64,000 bases of DNA, taken from Cellulomonas terrae (GTDB lineage Bacteria; Actinomycetota; Actinomycetes; Actinomycetales; Cellulomonadaceae). A program made the position numbers and the translations under genes. The first letter of the stretch is position 1, and each line of letters begins with the position of its first letter. The notes below the pieces were generated by a model. It was not told where the DNA came from and made no database searches. It was given only the letters and a program-made list of their open reading frames with translations. The stretch is taken from positions 62,001 through 126,000 of the forward strand of contig NZ_BJWH01000011.1 of the NCBI RefSeq assembly GCF_007990265.1, written 5' to 3'. Positions 41,737-50,603 of the stretch are shown here, one piece after another.

Positions 41737-42347
41737 TGGCCGGCCAGTACACGATCCCCGTCGTCATCGAGCAGCGGCCGACGGGCGAGCGCGCGTCCGA
41801 CGTCTACTCGCGGCTGCTCACCGACCGGATCATCTTCCTGGGCACCGAGATCGACGACGGCGTCGCCAACGTCGTCATCGCGCAGCTGCTGCACCTGCAG
41901 TCGGAGAGCCAGGACTCGCCGATCCACCTGTACATCAACTCGCCCGGCGGCTCGATCACCGCGCTGCTGGCCGTCTACGACACCATCCAGTACATCAAGC
42001 CGACGGTGGCGACGTTCTGCCTCGGGCAGGCGGCGTCCGCGGCGGCCGTCCTCCTGGCGGCCGGGACGCCCGGCAACCGGCACGTCCTGGAGCACGCGCG
42101 CGTGCTGCTGCACCAGCCGTCGGGCGGGGGAGAGGGCACCGCGGCCGACCTGGAGATCCAGGCCCGGGAGATCGCCCGGCTGCGTGAGCAGGTGGACGAG
42201 ATCCTGCACCGCCACACCGGTCAGCCGTTGGCCAAGCTGCGCACCGACACCGAGCGCGACCTCATCCTCACCGCGCAGCAGGCGGTCGACTACGGGCTGG
42301 CGGACCGCGTCGTGACCACCCTCAAGGAGGTGCCGCCGATCGGCTGA
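41736..42347 (+). CDS. clpP: ClpP-type serine protease, ClpP4-like
   Basis: The 203-residue protein is a second Clp[26 protein letters not shown], Ser101 in [14 protein letters not shown], His126 in [13 protein letters not shown], and [20 protein letters not shown]. Actinobacterial ClpP paralogues work as hetero-rings, so the coupled gene pair probably makes one mixed protease. Location beside a PopR-like regulator, not tig-clpX, suggests this is the inducible second pair. It ends in a long hairpin shared with the regulator stop. Confidence 0.93.
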   Translation: MAGQYTIPVVIEQRPTGERASDVYSRLLTDRIIFLGTEIDDGVANVVIAQLLHLQSESQDSPIHLYINSPGGSITALLAVYDTIQYIKPTVATFCLGQAASAAAVLLAAGTPGNRHVLEHARVLLHQPSGGGEGTAADLEIQAREIARLREQVDEILHRHTGQPLAKLRTDTERDLILTAQQAVDYGLADRVVTTLKEVPPIG

Positions 42348-42391
42348 CGCGTCGGACGCAGCGACGCTGCCGCCGACCAGCTGACGCGTCA
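42345..42391. terminator. Bidirectional hairpin between clpP and the PopR-like gene
   Basis: The two convergent stop codons are joined by a long imperfect hairpin. Outer stem TGACGCG (42345-42351) pairs with CGCGTCA (42385-42391); inner stems TCGG (42352-42355) with CCGA (42373-42376), and GCAGC (42358-42362) with GCTGC (42366-42370). No U-tract follows, as is common in this group. It would act on both transcripts. Confidence 0.6.
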
Positions 42392-42799
42392 GGCGGCCAG
42401 CAGGACCTGGCCCGTCGGAGCCGGCGCGTCGGTCCGGGCGGTGAGGGTCGTGACACTCGCGAGCTCGTGGCGGTCGGACGACACGGCGTCGGCCGCCACG
42501 GGCGCCGTGAGGTCCACGACGAGCCGGCCGTCCGCGAGCGCGAGCTGGGCGTGCGCGGTGCCGACGAGGTCGACCAGCCGCAGCCCGAGCGCCCGGCAGA
42601 CCGCGGCGAGCACCTCCGACGACGCCTCCTTGCGGCCGCGCTCGACCTCGGACAGGTAGGCGACGGACACCCGGGCGTCCTCGGCGACGTCGCGCAGCGT
42701 CCGCCGCTGCCGCTCCCGCTGCTCGCGCAGGATCGAGCCGACGAGTCGCCGCAGCAGCGGCTCGGTGCGGTGCTCGAGGTGCGTCAGGTGCGGCGTCAT
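42389..42799 (-). CDS. popR: PopR/ClgR-like activator with C-terminal LAA degron
   Basis: The 136-residue protein has an XRE helix-turn-helix at about residues 20-80 ([48 protein letters not shown]), the signature of the ClgR/PopR activators of actinobacterial clp genes. It ends in TGQVLLAA; in Streptomyces PopR and ClgR the terminal alanines are reported to be a ClpP degradation signal. Together with the TCTGCC-3N-GGCAGA site this supports a feedback loop in which falling Clp activity stabilises the activator. ClgR is the alternative name. Confidence 0.85.
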   Translation of the reverse strand: MTPHLTHLEHRTEPLLRRLVGSILREQRERQRRTLRDVAEDARVSVAYLSEVERGRKEASSEVLAAVCRALGLRLVDLVGTAHAQLALADGRLVVDLTAPVAADAVSSDRHELASVTTLTARTDAPAPTGQVLLAA

Positions 42800-42892
42800 C
42801 GCGTCCTCCGGGTTCCTGTAGTGCTCCCGCCACGCTAGCCCGCGAGGGCCGCCGGCCGAGGTCGCGACGCTTCTGCCCTGAGCGGACGAGCA

Positions 42893-42911
42893 CAGGGCCG
42901 AACCAGCCCTG
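42893..42911 (-). terminator. Weak hairpin between the ABC permease and PopR-like genes
   Basis: CAGGGC (42893-42898) and GCCCTG (42906-42911) form a six-base stem with a seven-base loop in the 166-base gap downstream of the permease. It could end the ABC transcript before the PopR-like gene on the same strand. Short stem, no U-tract. Confidence 0.35.
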
Positions 42912-42965
42912 AGTGACGTGTCGAGGCGTCGGGACAGCACCCAGGGCTCGTTCGTGCCGTCGCTG

Positions 42966-43817
42966 TCAGCTCGACACGTCGGCCGTCGTGAAGCGGCTCC
43001 ACGCCAGCGCGCCGAAGATCGCCACCCACGCCGCCTGCAGTGCCAGGCCCTGACCGAGGACGCCCCAGTCCGGTTCGAGGCGGAGGAACTCCGCGAAGTC
43101 GAGCCAGTGGTGGGTCAGCAGGGCGGGCGCGATCGCGGCGAGCTGCGGGAGCTGGTCCAGGACACCGCACACGATCGCGGTGACGACCGTGGCGGCCATC
43201 GCGCCGACGGGCACCTCGGTGAGCGTGGAGAAGAACAACCCGACCGCGACGAGCCCGGTCATGGACAGCCCGACGTAGACGACGACCGCGGCGATGCGCA
43301 GGATGCCGTCGCCGAGGGGCACGGTGGTCCCGGACAGCAGGGTGATGCCGCGCAGACCGAAGAACGTCGCACCGGCCACGATCCCGACGACGGCGATGGC
43401 CGCCACGGCCGCGGCTGCGAACGTCAGGGCGCCGACGGCCTTCACGGCGAGCAGCCGGCCCCGCGCGACGGGCACCGTCAGCAGGTAGCGCAGGGTGCCG
43501 GCGGACGCCTCGCCCGCGATGGCGTCGCCGGACGCGATCCCGATGGTCAGCGGGAGCAGGAACGGCAGGCACAGGAACAGGGACGCGACGACGAGGAACA
43601 GCCCGTTGCTGGTCACCCGGCCGACGAACCCGGGACCCTGCCCGTCGAGGGCGGTGTCCTGGGACAGGAACAGCACGGTGCCCAGCAGCAGGGGGACCAG
43701 CGCGAGCCCGGCGAGCAGGACCTGGTTGCGGCGGCGGCCGAGGACGAGCCGCAGCTCGGAGCGGACGAGCCGGAGCAGGGAGCCTCTGCGGGGGGTCGCG
43801 GTCTCAACGAGCGACAT
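42966..43817 (-). CDS. ABC transporter permease, ABC-2 type
   Basis: The 283-residue protein has six hydrophobic helices with the ABC-2 layout, a basic N-terminus ([25 protein letters not shown]), a long loop after helix 1 and the conserved [27 protein letters not shown] region. It exports an unknown compound using the ATPase encoded next to it. It starts 14 bases inside the ATPase gene end. Confidence 0.88.
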   Translation of the reverse strand: MSLVETATPRRGSLLRLVRSELRLVLGRRRNQVLLAGLALVPLLLGTVLFLSQDTALDGQGPGFVGRVTSNGLFLVVASLFLCLPFLLPLTIGIASGDAIAGEASAGTLRYLLTVPVARGRLLAVKAVGALTFAAAAVAAIAVVGIVAGATFFGLRGITLLSGTTVPLGDGILRIAAVVVYVGLSMTGLVAVGLFFSTLTEVPVGAMAATVVTAIVCGVLDQLPQLAAIAPALLTHHWLDFAEFLRLEPDWGVLGQGLALQAAWVAIFGALAWSRFTTADVSS

Positions 43818-44748
43818 CGAAGCCCTCCCCGGTCAGCTCGACGAAGATCTGCTCCAGGTTCGGCCGTCGTACCTCGAGCCCCAGCAGGTCGATGCCCGCG
43901 TGCACGAGCGCGGCCGACACCTTCTCGGGCGGCACGTCGCCCAGCAGCGCGGACACCGTGACCCCGGTGGCCTGGACGTCGGTGAGCCCCAGCCCGGTCA
44001 GGACCTCCGCCGCGGCGCCGACGTGGTCGGTGGACGTCTGCACGGACAGCCGGGGCAGCCCGCGGGAGGTGAGCTCGGCGCGGTCGCCCTGGAGCAGCAG
44101 GTGGCCGCCGCTCATGATCCCGATGTGGCTGCACACCTGCTCGATCTCTGCCAGCAGGTGCGACGAGACGAGCACGGTGGTGCCGTTCTCGGCGAGTTCG
44201 CGCACGAGGTTGCGGACCTCGCGCGTGCCCTGCGGGTCCAGGCCGTTCGTCGGCTCGTCGAGCACCAGCAGCTCGCGCGGCCGCAGCAGCGCGGCCGCGA
44301 GCCCGAGGCGCTGCTTCATGCCGAGCGAGTACTGCCGGTACGGCTTGCCCGCCGCGGCACCGAGCCCCACGCGGTCCAGCGCCTCGCCGGCGCGCGTCCG
44401 GGCGGTGCGCGGGTCGGCCGTCGCGTCGCTGGCGTCGAGCCGTGCGAGGTTCGCCGAGCCGGTCAGGTACGGGTGGAACGCCGGGCCCTCGACGAGCGCG
44501 CCGACGCGCGGGAGCACGTCGGCCCCCGCGCCCGGCATCTCGCCGCCGAGCAGGAAGGCTCTCCCGCTCGTGGGCCGGACCAGCCCGAGCAGCATCCGGA
44601 TGGTCGTCGTCTTGCCCGAGCCGTTCGGTCCGATGAACCCGTAGACGGCGCCGCGCGGGACGTGCAGGCCGATGCCGGCGACCGCCACCTGCCCCGAGCG
44701 GAACCGCTTGGTGAGGCCGTCGGTGGAGATGGCCAGGCCGTCCGTCAC
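43804..44748 (-). CDS. ABC transporter ATP-binding protein
   Basis: The 314-residue ATPase has Walker A GPNGSGKTTT, Q-loop, signature YSLGMKQRLGLAAALL, Walker B LLVLDEPTNGLD and H-loop VLVSSHLLAEIEQVC, then a C-terminal regulatory extension of about 90 residues (DRAELTSRGLPRLSVQ onward). It pairs with the ABC-2 permease. It starts with GTG, overlapping the LolA-like stop (GTGA). Confidence 0.93.
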   Translation of the reverse strand: MTDGLAISTDGLTKRFRSGQVAVAGIGLHVPRGAVYGFIGPNGSGKTTTIRMLLGLVRPTSGRAFLLGGEMPGAGADVLPRVGALVEGPAFHPYLTGSANLARLDASDATADPRTARTRAGEALDRVGLGAAAGKPYRQYSLGMKQRLGLAAALLRPRELLVLDEPTNGLDPQGTREVRNLVRELAENGTTVLVSSHLLAEIEQVCSHIGIMSGGHLLLQGDRAELTSRGLPRLSVQTSTDHVGAAAEVLTGLGLTDVQATGVTVSALLGDVPPEKVSAALVHAGIDLLGLEVRRPNLEQIFVELTGEGFDVAR

Positions 44749-45986
44749 GGGGCCGCCAGGGCCTGCAGGGTGGCACCCGGCACCGCGCCGACCAGCACCC
44801 GGCCGTCGTCGGTGACCAGCACCGACAGGAGCGCGGAGGACAGCAGCCGTCCCTCGGGGACCTCGGTCGTCAGCGTGTCGTACAGGGCGGTGGTGTCGAG
44901 GTCACCCATCGGCGAGCCGGACCCCTCCTCGGGCACGAACTCCGAGTACAGGTCCGCGGCACCCTGCGACCCGAACGTCTTGTCGACCCCGGGCAGGCTC
45001 GCCGCGGCCGACGGGTCGCCGGCGACGAGCGCTGCCACGTCGAGCCCGGAGGCCTGCACGACGGCATCCCAGCCGGTCCCGGTCACGGTGACACCCTCGG
45101 GGAGCTCCTTGTCCGGGGTCGCGGTCGCCGCCTCGGCAGGCACCTCCGGCAACGGCACGACGACCTCGCGGGTCGACGCCCCTGCGGGTGCCGAGAACGC
45201 GAGGACCGAGTCGGCGGGGGTCGCGAACGACACGTCGGTGAAGCCGATCTCCAGGGCGGGTGTCTCCGTGTCGGACGTGCTCCACACCTGCACCCGCAGC
45301 GGGGTCGAGGTCTCGGCGTCCACGGCCACCACGATCCTCCCGACCAGGGTCGTGTCGCTGGTCGGCGTCACCACGAGCTGGTACGCGGCGCGTCCGGCGA
45401 CCTCCGTCTGCGCGTCGAGCGTCACGGTGGACGACTCCTCGGCCCGCTCGACCGCCTGGCGACCGGCCTCCTCCGGCGTCGGCAGGTCGGCGTGCACCGG
45501 CAGCTCGCCCGCCTCCGCCAGCGCCGCGAGCGCCTCGTACCGTGCGGCGTCTGCGTCGCTCAGGCTGTAGTGGACGACCGCGTCGTCGCTGCTGGAGTAC
45601 GTCCAGGCCTCCGCACCGTCCTGCACCACCGAGTACTCCGACGTCGGACCGAGCAACGCGACGCGCGAGCGCTGCTCCCCGTCCGACCACACGCGCATCG
45701 TCGAGCTGCCGCCGAGCAGGTTGATCGGGTCGGCACCGCCGACCGCGCCGAACGGGATCTCCGGCAGGCCCAGGCGCGCGGTGTAGACGACCGTGCCGGA
45801 CAGCGGCGACGGCTCGGCGCTCGCCACCTGCGCGGCCAGCTCCTCGGGGCTGATCGTCGGCAGGCCGGCGTCGTCGGCGGACGCGAACAGCGGGGGCGCG
45901 GCGAAGGCCATGCCCACCGCGACGGCGGCGACGACGGGGACCGCCCAGCGGGTCCGGGGGCTGAGGGTGCGACGGGGCTCGTTCAT
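44745..45986 (-). CDS. LolA-like secreted protein of the ABC exporter operon
   Basis: The 413-residue protein has an uncleaved or cleaved N-terminal hydrophobic segment (WAVPVVAAVAVGMAFAA) and a LolA-like beta half-barrel pattern (LSGTVVYTARLGLPEIP, STMRVWSDGEQRSRVALLG, YSVVQDGAEAWTY). A long Pro/Thr-rich region and a C-terminal strand part (GRLLSSALLSVLVTDDGRVLVGA) follow. Gram-positive members are cell-envelope proteins of unknown role. Its gene couples to the ABC ATPase and faces the two-component system, which probably controls it. The start is uncertain among ATGs at 45986, 46004 and 46019. Confidence 0.7.
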   Translation of the reverse strand: MNEPRRTLSPRTRWAVPVVAAVAVGMAFAAPPLFASADDAGLPTISPEELAAQVASAEPSPLSGTVVYTARLGLPEIPFGAVGGADPINLLGGSSTMRVWSDGEQRSRVALLGPTSEYSVVQDGAEAWTYSSSDDAVVHYSLSDADAARYEALAALAEAGELPVHADLPTPEEAGRQAVERAEESSTVTLDAQTEVAGRAAYQLVVTPTSDTTLVGRIVVAVDAETSTPLRVQVWSTSDTETPALEIGFTDVSFATPADSVLAFSAPAGASTREVVVPLPEVPAEAATATPDKELPEGVTVTGTGWDAVVQASGLDVAALVAGDPSAAASLPGVDKTFGSQGAADLYSEFVPEEGSGSPMGDLDTTALYDTLTTEVPEGRLLSSALLSVLVTDDGRVLVGAVPGATLQALAAP

Positions 45987-46009
45987 GGCTCCACTGTGCG
46001 TCATGCCTG

Positions 46010-46027
46010 CTGAGGGCATCCTGAGAG
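46010..46027. promoter_or_regulatory. Direct repeat between the two-component system and LolA-like genes
   Basis: CTGAGGG (46010-46016) and CTGAGAG (46021-46027) are direct half-sites 11 bases apart, the spacing used by OmpR/PhoB-type response regulators. An inverted partner, CTGAGC on the minus strand (46067-46062), lies just before the response-regulator ATG. Binding by the adjacent OmpR-type regulator is inferred. Confidence 0.45.
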
Positions 46028-46069
46028 GGCGACGACGTCGGTGCGGGCACCGGATGGGATGCTCAGGAC

Positions 46070-46723
46070 ATGCGGGTTCTGGTGGTGGACGACGAGCGTG
46101 GGCTCGTGCGTGCGCTGCACCGCGGGCTGACCGCCGAGGGCTTCGCCGTCGACGTCGCGTTCGACGGCGAGCGCGGGCTCGAGCTCGCGGCGCAGGGCGG
46201 CTACGACGTCATCGTCCTCGACGTCATGCTGCCGCGCCGCAACGGGTACGACGTCGTCACCGAGCTGCGTGCCCAGGACGTGTGGACGCCGGTCCTCATG
46301 CTCAGTGCCAAGGACGGCGAGTACGACGTGGCCGACGGGCTGGACGTCGGGGCCGACGACTACCTGACCAAGCCGTTCGCGTTCGTCGTGCTGGTGTCCC
46401 GGTTGCGCGCCCTCCTGCGCCGGCAGGGCCAGGTGCGCCCGCCCGTGCTGACCGCGGGGGAGCTGGTCCTCGATCCCGCGACCCGGCGCGTGACCCGGTC
46501 CGGCGAGGTCGTCGCGCTGACCACCCGCGAGCTCGCCCTGCTCGAGTACCTGATGCACCACGCCGACCGCGTCGTCGGCAAGGTCGAGCTGCGCGACCAC
46601 GTGTGGGACGGCACCGGCGAGGACGTCAACGTCGTCGAGGTCTACGTCGGCTACCTGCGGCGCAAGCTCGGCCGGGAGGTCGTCGAGACCGTCCGCGGCG
46701 CCGGGTACCGCGTGGCGGGCTAG
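46070..46723 (+). CDS. OmpR/PhoB-type response regulator
   Basis: The 217-residue protein has a receiver domain (residues 2-115) with the DD pair at 7-8, phospho-acceptor Asp51 in VIVLDVMLPRRNGYD and Lys in DDYLTKPF near 102, then an OmpR winged helix (about 125-217, with GEVVALTTRELALLEYLMHHADRVVGK and VYVGYLRRKLG). It is followed 14 bases later by its kinase and is divergent from the LolA-ABC operon. Confidence 0.93.
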   Translation: MRVLVVDDERGLVRALHRGLTAEGFAVDVAFDGERGLELAAQGGYDVIVLDVMLPRRNGYDVVTELRAQDVWTPVLMLSAKDGEYDVADGLDVGADDYLTKPFAFVVLVSRLRALLRRQGQVRPPVLTAGELVLDPATRRVTRSGEVVALTTRELALLEYLMHHADRVVGKVELRDHVWDGTGEDVNVVEVYVGYLRRKLGREVVETVRGAGYRVAG

Positions 46724-46737
46724 TCGTGCGTCGAGGC

Positions 46738-48027
46738 ATGTCGCTGCGTCTGCGACTGACGCTGCTGGCGTCGGGCGCGCTCTGTGTGGCGCTGGTCGTC
46801 GGGGCGATCGCCCTGACCACCGTCTTGCGCAGCACGCGGATCGACGCCCTCGACCAGGTGGTCCGCGAGCGTGCCGCGACGGTCGCGTCGCTCGCGTCCG
46901 ACGACCGCCTGCCCGAGACCCTGCCCGTCGCGGAACCCGGGGAGATCGTGCAGCTCATCGACGCCGACGGCGCCGTGCTCGCCACCTCACCGAACGCGAG
47001 CCGGACGCTGCCGGTGCTGCCGCAGGACGTGCTGGCGGGACTGAGCGGCGTGTCGACCACGGATCGCAGCGCCTACGACGACGCCGCCCGCGTGGCCGTG
47101 CAGACCACGACGTTCCAGGGCGAGCCGGCGACCGTCGTCGCGACGGTGCCGCTGACCGAGGTCCAGGGTGTGCTCGACGCGCTCCGGGTCGCGCTCGCGG
47201 TCGTGGTGCCACTGCTCACGGTGGCGCTGGGGCTCGTCGTCTGGCTGATCCTCGGTCGGGCACTGCGCCCGGTCGAGGAGCTGCGCCGCGGTGCCGCCCT
47301 CGTGGCGTCGTCGGGCGGGCCCGGGTCGCTGCCCGTACCGGCGCGCGACGACGAGCTCGGTGCGCTGGCCCGCACGCTCAACTCGATGCTCGACCGGCTG
47401 GAGGCCGGGGCCGCGCGGCAGCGGACGTTCGTCGCCGACGCCGCCCACGAGCTGCGCTCCCCGCTGGCCGCCCTGCGGACCAGCGTCGAGGTCGCGCGGG
47501 CGCACCCGGAGTCCTACCGCACGGACGAGCTCGCGGCGGAGCTCGAGGGTGAGGTGCTCAGGATGCAGGCGCTCGTGGACGACCTGCTGCTGCTCGCGCG
47601 GGTGGGGTCGACGCCGACGGCGCACGACGACCTCGACCTCGGCTCGCTCGCCCGCGACGTGGTGCGGCCCACCGAGCCGGTGAGCGTCACCGGCGACGGC
47701 CGTGCTCGAGGCGATGCCGCCGCGGTCGGCCGGGTGCTGCGCAACCTCGTCGACAACGCGGTCCGGCACGCCGGGTCGCGGGTCGTCGTGACCGTTGCCG
47801 ACGGGTCCGTCCGGGTCGACGACGACGGGGCCGGGCTCGACCCGGCGGACCGCGAGCGGGTGTTCGAGCGGTTCGTGCGGCTCGACGAGGCACGTCAGCG
47901 GGACGAGGGCGGCAGCGGTCTGGGCCTCGCGATCGCCCGCGAGATCGCGCGCGAGCAGGGCGGCGACGTCGTGCTCGCGACCGCGGACCTCGGCGGGCTG
48001 CGGGCCGAGCTGCGGCTGCCGCGCTGA
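46738..48027 (+). CDS. Sensor histidine kinase
   Basis: The 429-residue kinase has two membrane helices (near residues 5-28 and 145-170), a short extracellular sensor (about 30-140), a HAMP region (RALRPVEELRRGA, LARTLNSMLDRLE), HisKA with the phospho-His in VADAAHELRSPLAAL near 237, and HATPase with RNLVDNAVRHAG, VDDDGAGLD and GGSGLGLAIA. ATG at 46738 is preferred; an in-frame GTG at 46726 would add four residues. It pairs with the OmpR-type regulator. Confidence 0.92.
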   Translation: MSLRLRLTLLASGALCVALVVGAIALTTVLRSTRIDALDQVVRERAATVASLASDDRLPETLPVAEPGEIVQLIDADGAVLATSPNASRTLPVLPQDVLAGLSGVSTTDRSAYDDAARVAVQTTTFQGEPATVVATVPLTEVQGVLDALRVALAVVVPLLTVALGLVVWLILGRALRPVEELRRGAALVASSGGPGSLPVPARDDELGALARTLNSMLDRLEAGAARQRTFVADAAHELRSPLAALRTSVEVARAHPESYRTDELAAELEGEVLRMQALVDDLLLLARVGSTPTAHDDLDLGSLARDVVRPTEPVSVTGDGRARGDAAAVGRVLRNLVDNAVRHAGSRVVVTVADGSVRVDDDGAGLDPADRERVFERFVRLDEARQRDEGGSGLGLAIAREIAREQGGDVVLATADLGGLRAELRLPR

Positions 48028-48091
48028 GCGGGGGGCTGCCGGGCCGGACGCGTCGTCGTAACGTGGAGGCGAGGCGATCCCGGAGGTGACG

Positions 48092-48649
48092 ATGCCCGAG
48101 CACGACCCGGTGCGCGACGCGGCCCGGTACCGCGTCCAGCGCGACTCGGCCGGTGAGCAGGGGGAGCAGGAACCCGCTGCGCCGCGCGGCCGGATGGAGA
48201 ACCGGCACCAGTGGGTCGACGTCGTCATCGACCAGGCGATCGCCCGCGGCGAGTTCGACGACCTGCCCCTGGCGGGCAAGCCGATCCCGGGCATCACCCG
48301 GCACGACCCGGACTGGTGGCTCAAGGCGCTCATCGAGCGGGAGCAGATCTCGGGCGTGCTGCCAGAGGCGATCCAGCTGCGCAAGGACGACGCGGTCCTG
48401 GCGGAACGGCTGGACGCGCTCCGCACCGAGGACGACGTGCGGTCGGCCGTCGAGGAGTTCAACGCGCGGATCGTGTCCGCGCGGCGTCAGCTGCTCGGCG
48501 GACCGCCCGTGGTCACGCCGCTGCGGGACGTCGATCGTGAGGTGCGCGAGTGGCACGCACGCCGCCGCGTGCCGGAGCCGGCACCGGCCGAGGAGCCGGT
48601 CCGTCCGCGCCGGGTCGGCCGACGGCACTGGCGCCGGTCGACGAGCTGA
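48092..48649 (+). CDS. DUF1992 (DnaJ-C28-like) protein
   Basis: The 185-residue basic protein has the DUF1992 core: MENRHQWVDVVIDQAIARGEFDDLPLAGKPIPGI, then HDPDWWLKALIEREQISGVLPEAIQLRKD. This is the domain conserved in DnaJ homologue C28; the bacterial forms lack a J-domain and are of unknown function. ATG at 48092 follows GGAGG with five bases spacing. Confidence 0.86.
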   Translation: MPEHDPVRDAARYRVQRDSAGEQGEQEPAAPRGRMENRHQWVDVVIDQAIARGEFDDLPLAGKPIPGITRHDPDWWLKALIEREQISGVLPEAIQLRKDDAVLAERLDALRTEDDVRSAVEEFNARIVSARRQLLGGPPVVTPLRDVDREVREWHARRRVPEPAPAEEPVRPRRVGRRHWRRSTS

Positions 48650-48666
48650 CGGTCGGTGACCGACCG
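48650..48666. terminator. Inverted repeat after the DUF1992 gene
   Basis: CGGTCGGT-G-ACCGACCG (48650-48666) is a perfect inverted repeat just after the DUF1992 stop; as RNA it would fold with a small loop. It may terminate this transcript or be a protein site. Confidence 0.45.
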
Positions 48667-48674
48667 GCAGGCGG

Positions 48675-48707
48675 GGTCCGTCAGGCCCGGTCCGTCAGGC
48701 CCGGTCC
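48675..48707. repeat. 14-base tandem repeat at the end of the small membrane gene
   Basis: GGTCCGTCAGGCCC occurs twice in tandem (48675-48688 and 48689-48702) with a third partial copy (48703-48707). The second copy contains the stop of the small membrane protein gene, so the repeat spans its C-terminus and 3' end. Confidence 0.7.
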
Positions 48708-48925
48708 TCGAGGGCCGGGAGGATCGTCGTGGGGATCGCGAACGACAGCGACATGGCGAGGATGCCGCCGGCGAAGGCCCACGGGCCCCAGTCGCCCACG
48801 TTGAACGCGACAGTGAACAGGACCAGGCCGAGCACGAACAGAAGGGCGGGGAAGACCACGCTGAGCATGCGACCGGGCGTGCCCGACCCGTCGTCCTCGC
48901 GACGCTCGATCACCGGGTAGCTCAT
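48695..48925 (-). CDS. Small two-helix membrane protein
   Basis: The 76-residue protein has a charged N-terminus (VIERREDDGSG) and two hydrophobic helices (about residues 22-42 and 48-68). I do not recognise a family. The ATG at 48925 is followed upstream by GGAGGAC. It lies between convergent DUF1992 and the MFS pump. Confidence 0.65.
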   Translation of the reverse strand: MSYPVIERREDDGSGTPGRMLSVVFPALLFVLGLVLFTVAFNVGDWGPWAFAGGILAMSLSFAIPTTILPALEDRA

Positions 48926-48991
48926 GGGTCGTCCTCCAGGGAGTGCTGTGCCGGGGTCCCCGGTGTCGTTCCACCGAGGACCCCAGCGTAG

Positions 48992-50479
48992 TCAGTGCGC
49001 GAGGGCCGGCGCGGCCTCGTCGGCCGGTGCGCCGTGGTGCGACGGAGCGGCCTGGACGAAGAACGCGGCGGGGATCGCGGCGAGCGAGATCACCGCGCCC
49101 ACCAGGAAGGCGGCGTGGATGCCGCCCGCGGTGGCGTCGACCACCCCGGACCCCGCAGCAGCGAGCGTGGCGCTCTGCGCGGTGAGCACGGTGACGAACA
49201 GCGCCGTCCCGGCCGCGCCGGCCACCTGCTGCACCGTGCCGACCATCGCGCTGCCGTGCGAGTACAGGTGCATCGGCAAGGAGCCCAGCGCCGAGGTGAA
49301 CAGCGGCGTGAACATCAGGGCGAGCCCCGCGCTGAGCGTGACGTGGCACGCGAGCATGAGCCACGGCGAGCTCGTCGCGCCGAGCAGCGTGAACCCCCAC
49401 GCGCTGGCGCTCACGATGATCGCGCCCGGGACCAGCAGCGGCCTCGGACCGAACCGGTCGTAGGCACGCCCGACGCTCGGGGCCAGCAGACCCATGATCA
49501 GGCCGCCGGGCAGCAGGAGCAGACCGGTCTGCAGCGCCTCGAGCCCGAGCACCGTCTGCGCGTACAGCGGCACCAGGATCAGGGTCCCGAACAGCGACAT
49601 CATGCTGATCGCCATCACGCCCACCGAGATCGTGAACGTCGACGACGAGAACGTGCGCAGGTCCAGCAGGGCGTCGTCGATCTTCTGCAGCTGCAGCTGG
49701 CGGAGCACGAAGACCACCAGCGCGACCGCACCGGCACCGAGCGACACCCAGGTGGACGTCGTGATGCCCGTCGTCGCGACAGCCCCCAGCCCGCTCAGCC
49801 CGTAGACGATGCCGCCGAACGCGACGGCCGACAGGATCACCGAGCCGATGTCGACCCGGGCGCTGCGCGTCTCGGTCAGGTTCGGCAGCCGGACCGCGCC
49901 GAGCGCCAGGGCGCCGATCGCGATCGGCAGGACCAGCGCGAACAGCCAGCGCCAGTCGAGCACGCTGAGCACCAGACCCGAGATCGTCGGGCCGATCGCG
50001 GGGGCGACCGAGATGACGATGGAGATGTTGCCCATCGTGCGGCCGCGGCTCGCGGGCGGGGTCACCGTCATGACGGTCGTCATGAGCAGCGGGAGCATGA
50101 TCGCCGTGCCGCACGCCTGCACCACGCGGCCGACGATGAGCGCGTCGAACCCGGGCGCCAGCGCGCAGATCGCGGTGCCGAGGCTGAACAGGGTCATCGC
50201 CGCCAGGAACACGGCGCGCGTCGTGAACCGCTGGATCACGAAGCCGGTCACGGGGATGACGATCGCCATCGTCAGCATGAAGGCGGTGGTCACCCACTGG
50301 GCGGTGCTCGCCGGGATGTCCAGGTCGCTCATCAGCCGGGGGAGCGCGACACCCATGATCGTCTCGTTGAGGATGACGACGAACGTCGAGATCAGCAGCA
50401 GCCGGACGGCGAGACGGTCGCGCACACCGGTGCCCACGTCCGCGGGTGGATGGTTCGTGGTCAGGGTCTCGTCGGTCAC
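48992..50479 (-). CDS. DHA2-family (14-TM) drug:proton antiporter
   Basis: The 495-residue MFS protein has about 14 membrane helices. Motif C-like and motif A-like regions are visible: VALPRLMSDLDIPASTAQWVTTAFMLTMAI, GRVVQACGTAIMLPLLMTTVM and the SRGRTMGNISIVISVAPAIGPTISG segment typical of EmrB/QacA/LmrB pumps. It would export drugs or antimicrobial lipids. GTG at 50479 follows GAGGTACC. The YCII-domain gene lies upstream on the same strand after 124 bases. Confidence 0.9.
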   Translation of the reverse strand: MTDETLTTNHPPADVGTGVRDRLAVRLLLISTFVVILNETIMGVALPRLMSDLDIPASTAQWVTTAFMLTMAIVIPVTGFVIQRFTTRAVFLAAMTLFSLGTAICALAPGFDALIVGRVVQACGTAIMLPLLMTTVMTVTPPASRGRTMGNISIVISVAPAIGPTISGLVLSVLDWRWLFALVLPIAIGALALGAVRLPNLTETRSARVDIGSVILSAVAFGGIVYGLSGLGAVATTGITTSTWVSLGAGAVALVVFVLRQLQLQKIDDALLDLRTFSSSTFTISVGVMAISMMSLFGTLILVPLYAQTVLGLEALQTGLLLLPGGLIMGLLAPSVGRAYDRFGPRPLLVPGAIIVSASAWGFTLLGATSSPWLMLACHVTLSAGLALMFTPLFTSALGSLPMHLYSHGSAMVGTVQQVAGAAGTALFVTVLTAQSATLAAAGSGVVDATAGGIHAAFLVGAVISLAAIPAAFFVQAAPSHHGAPADEAAPALAH

Positions 50480-50603
50480 AGGGGTACCTCGGGTGTGGGA
50501 GGGAAGTGTGTGGCGCTGCCGGTGGAGATCGGCGCGACGGTGTGCACAGTCTGTGCGGTGCGGCCCGGACGGGTCGACGTTTTTCGCTGTCAGGAGACGT
50601 CTC

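Noticed and set aside
42820..42850. ClgR-box in the upstream region of the PopR-like gene
   Set aside because: The stretch CGCTAGCCCGCG only partly fits the corynebacterial ClgR consensus as I recall it; the TCTGCC-3N-GGCAGA match elsewhere is much better.
50480..50603. ECF sigma factor next to the YCII gene
   Set aside because: DGPF-YCII genes often sit beside ECF sigma factors, but no sigma-like sequence is found on either side here.
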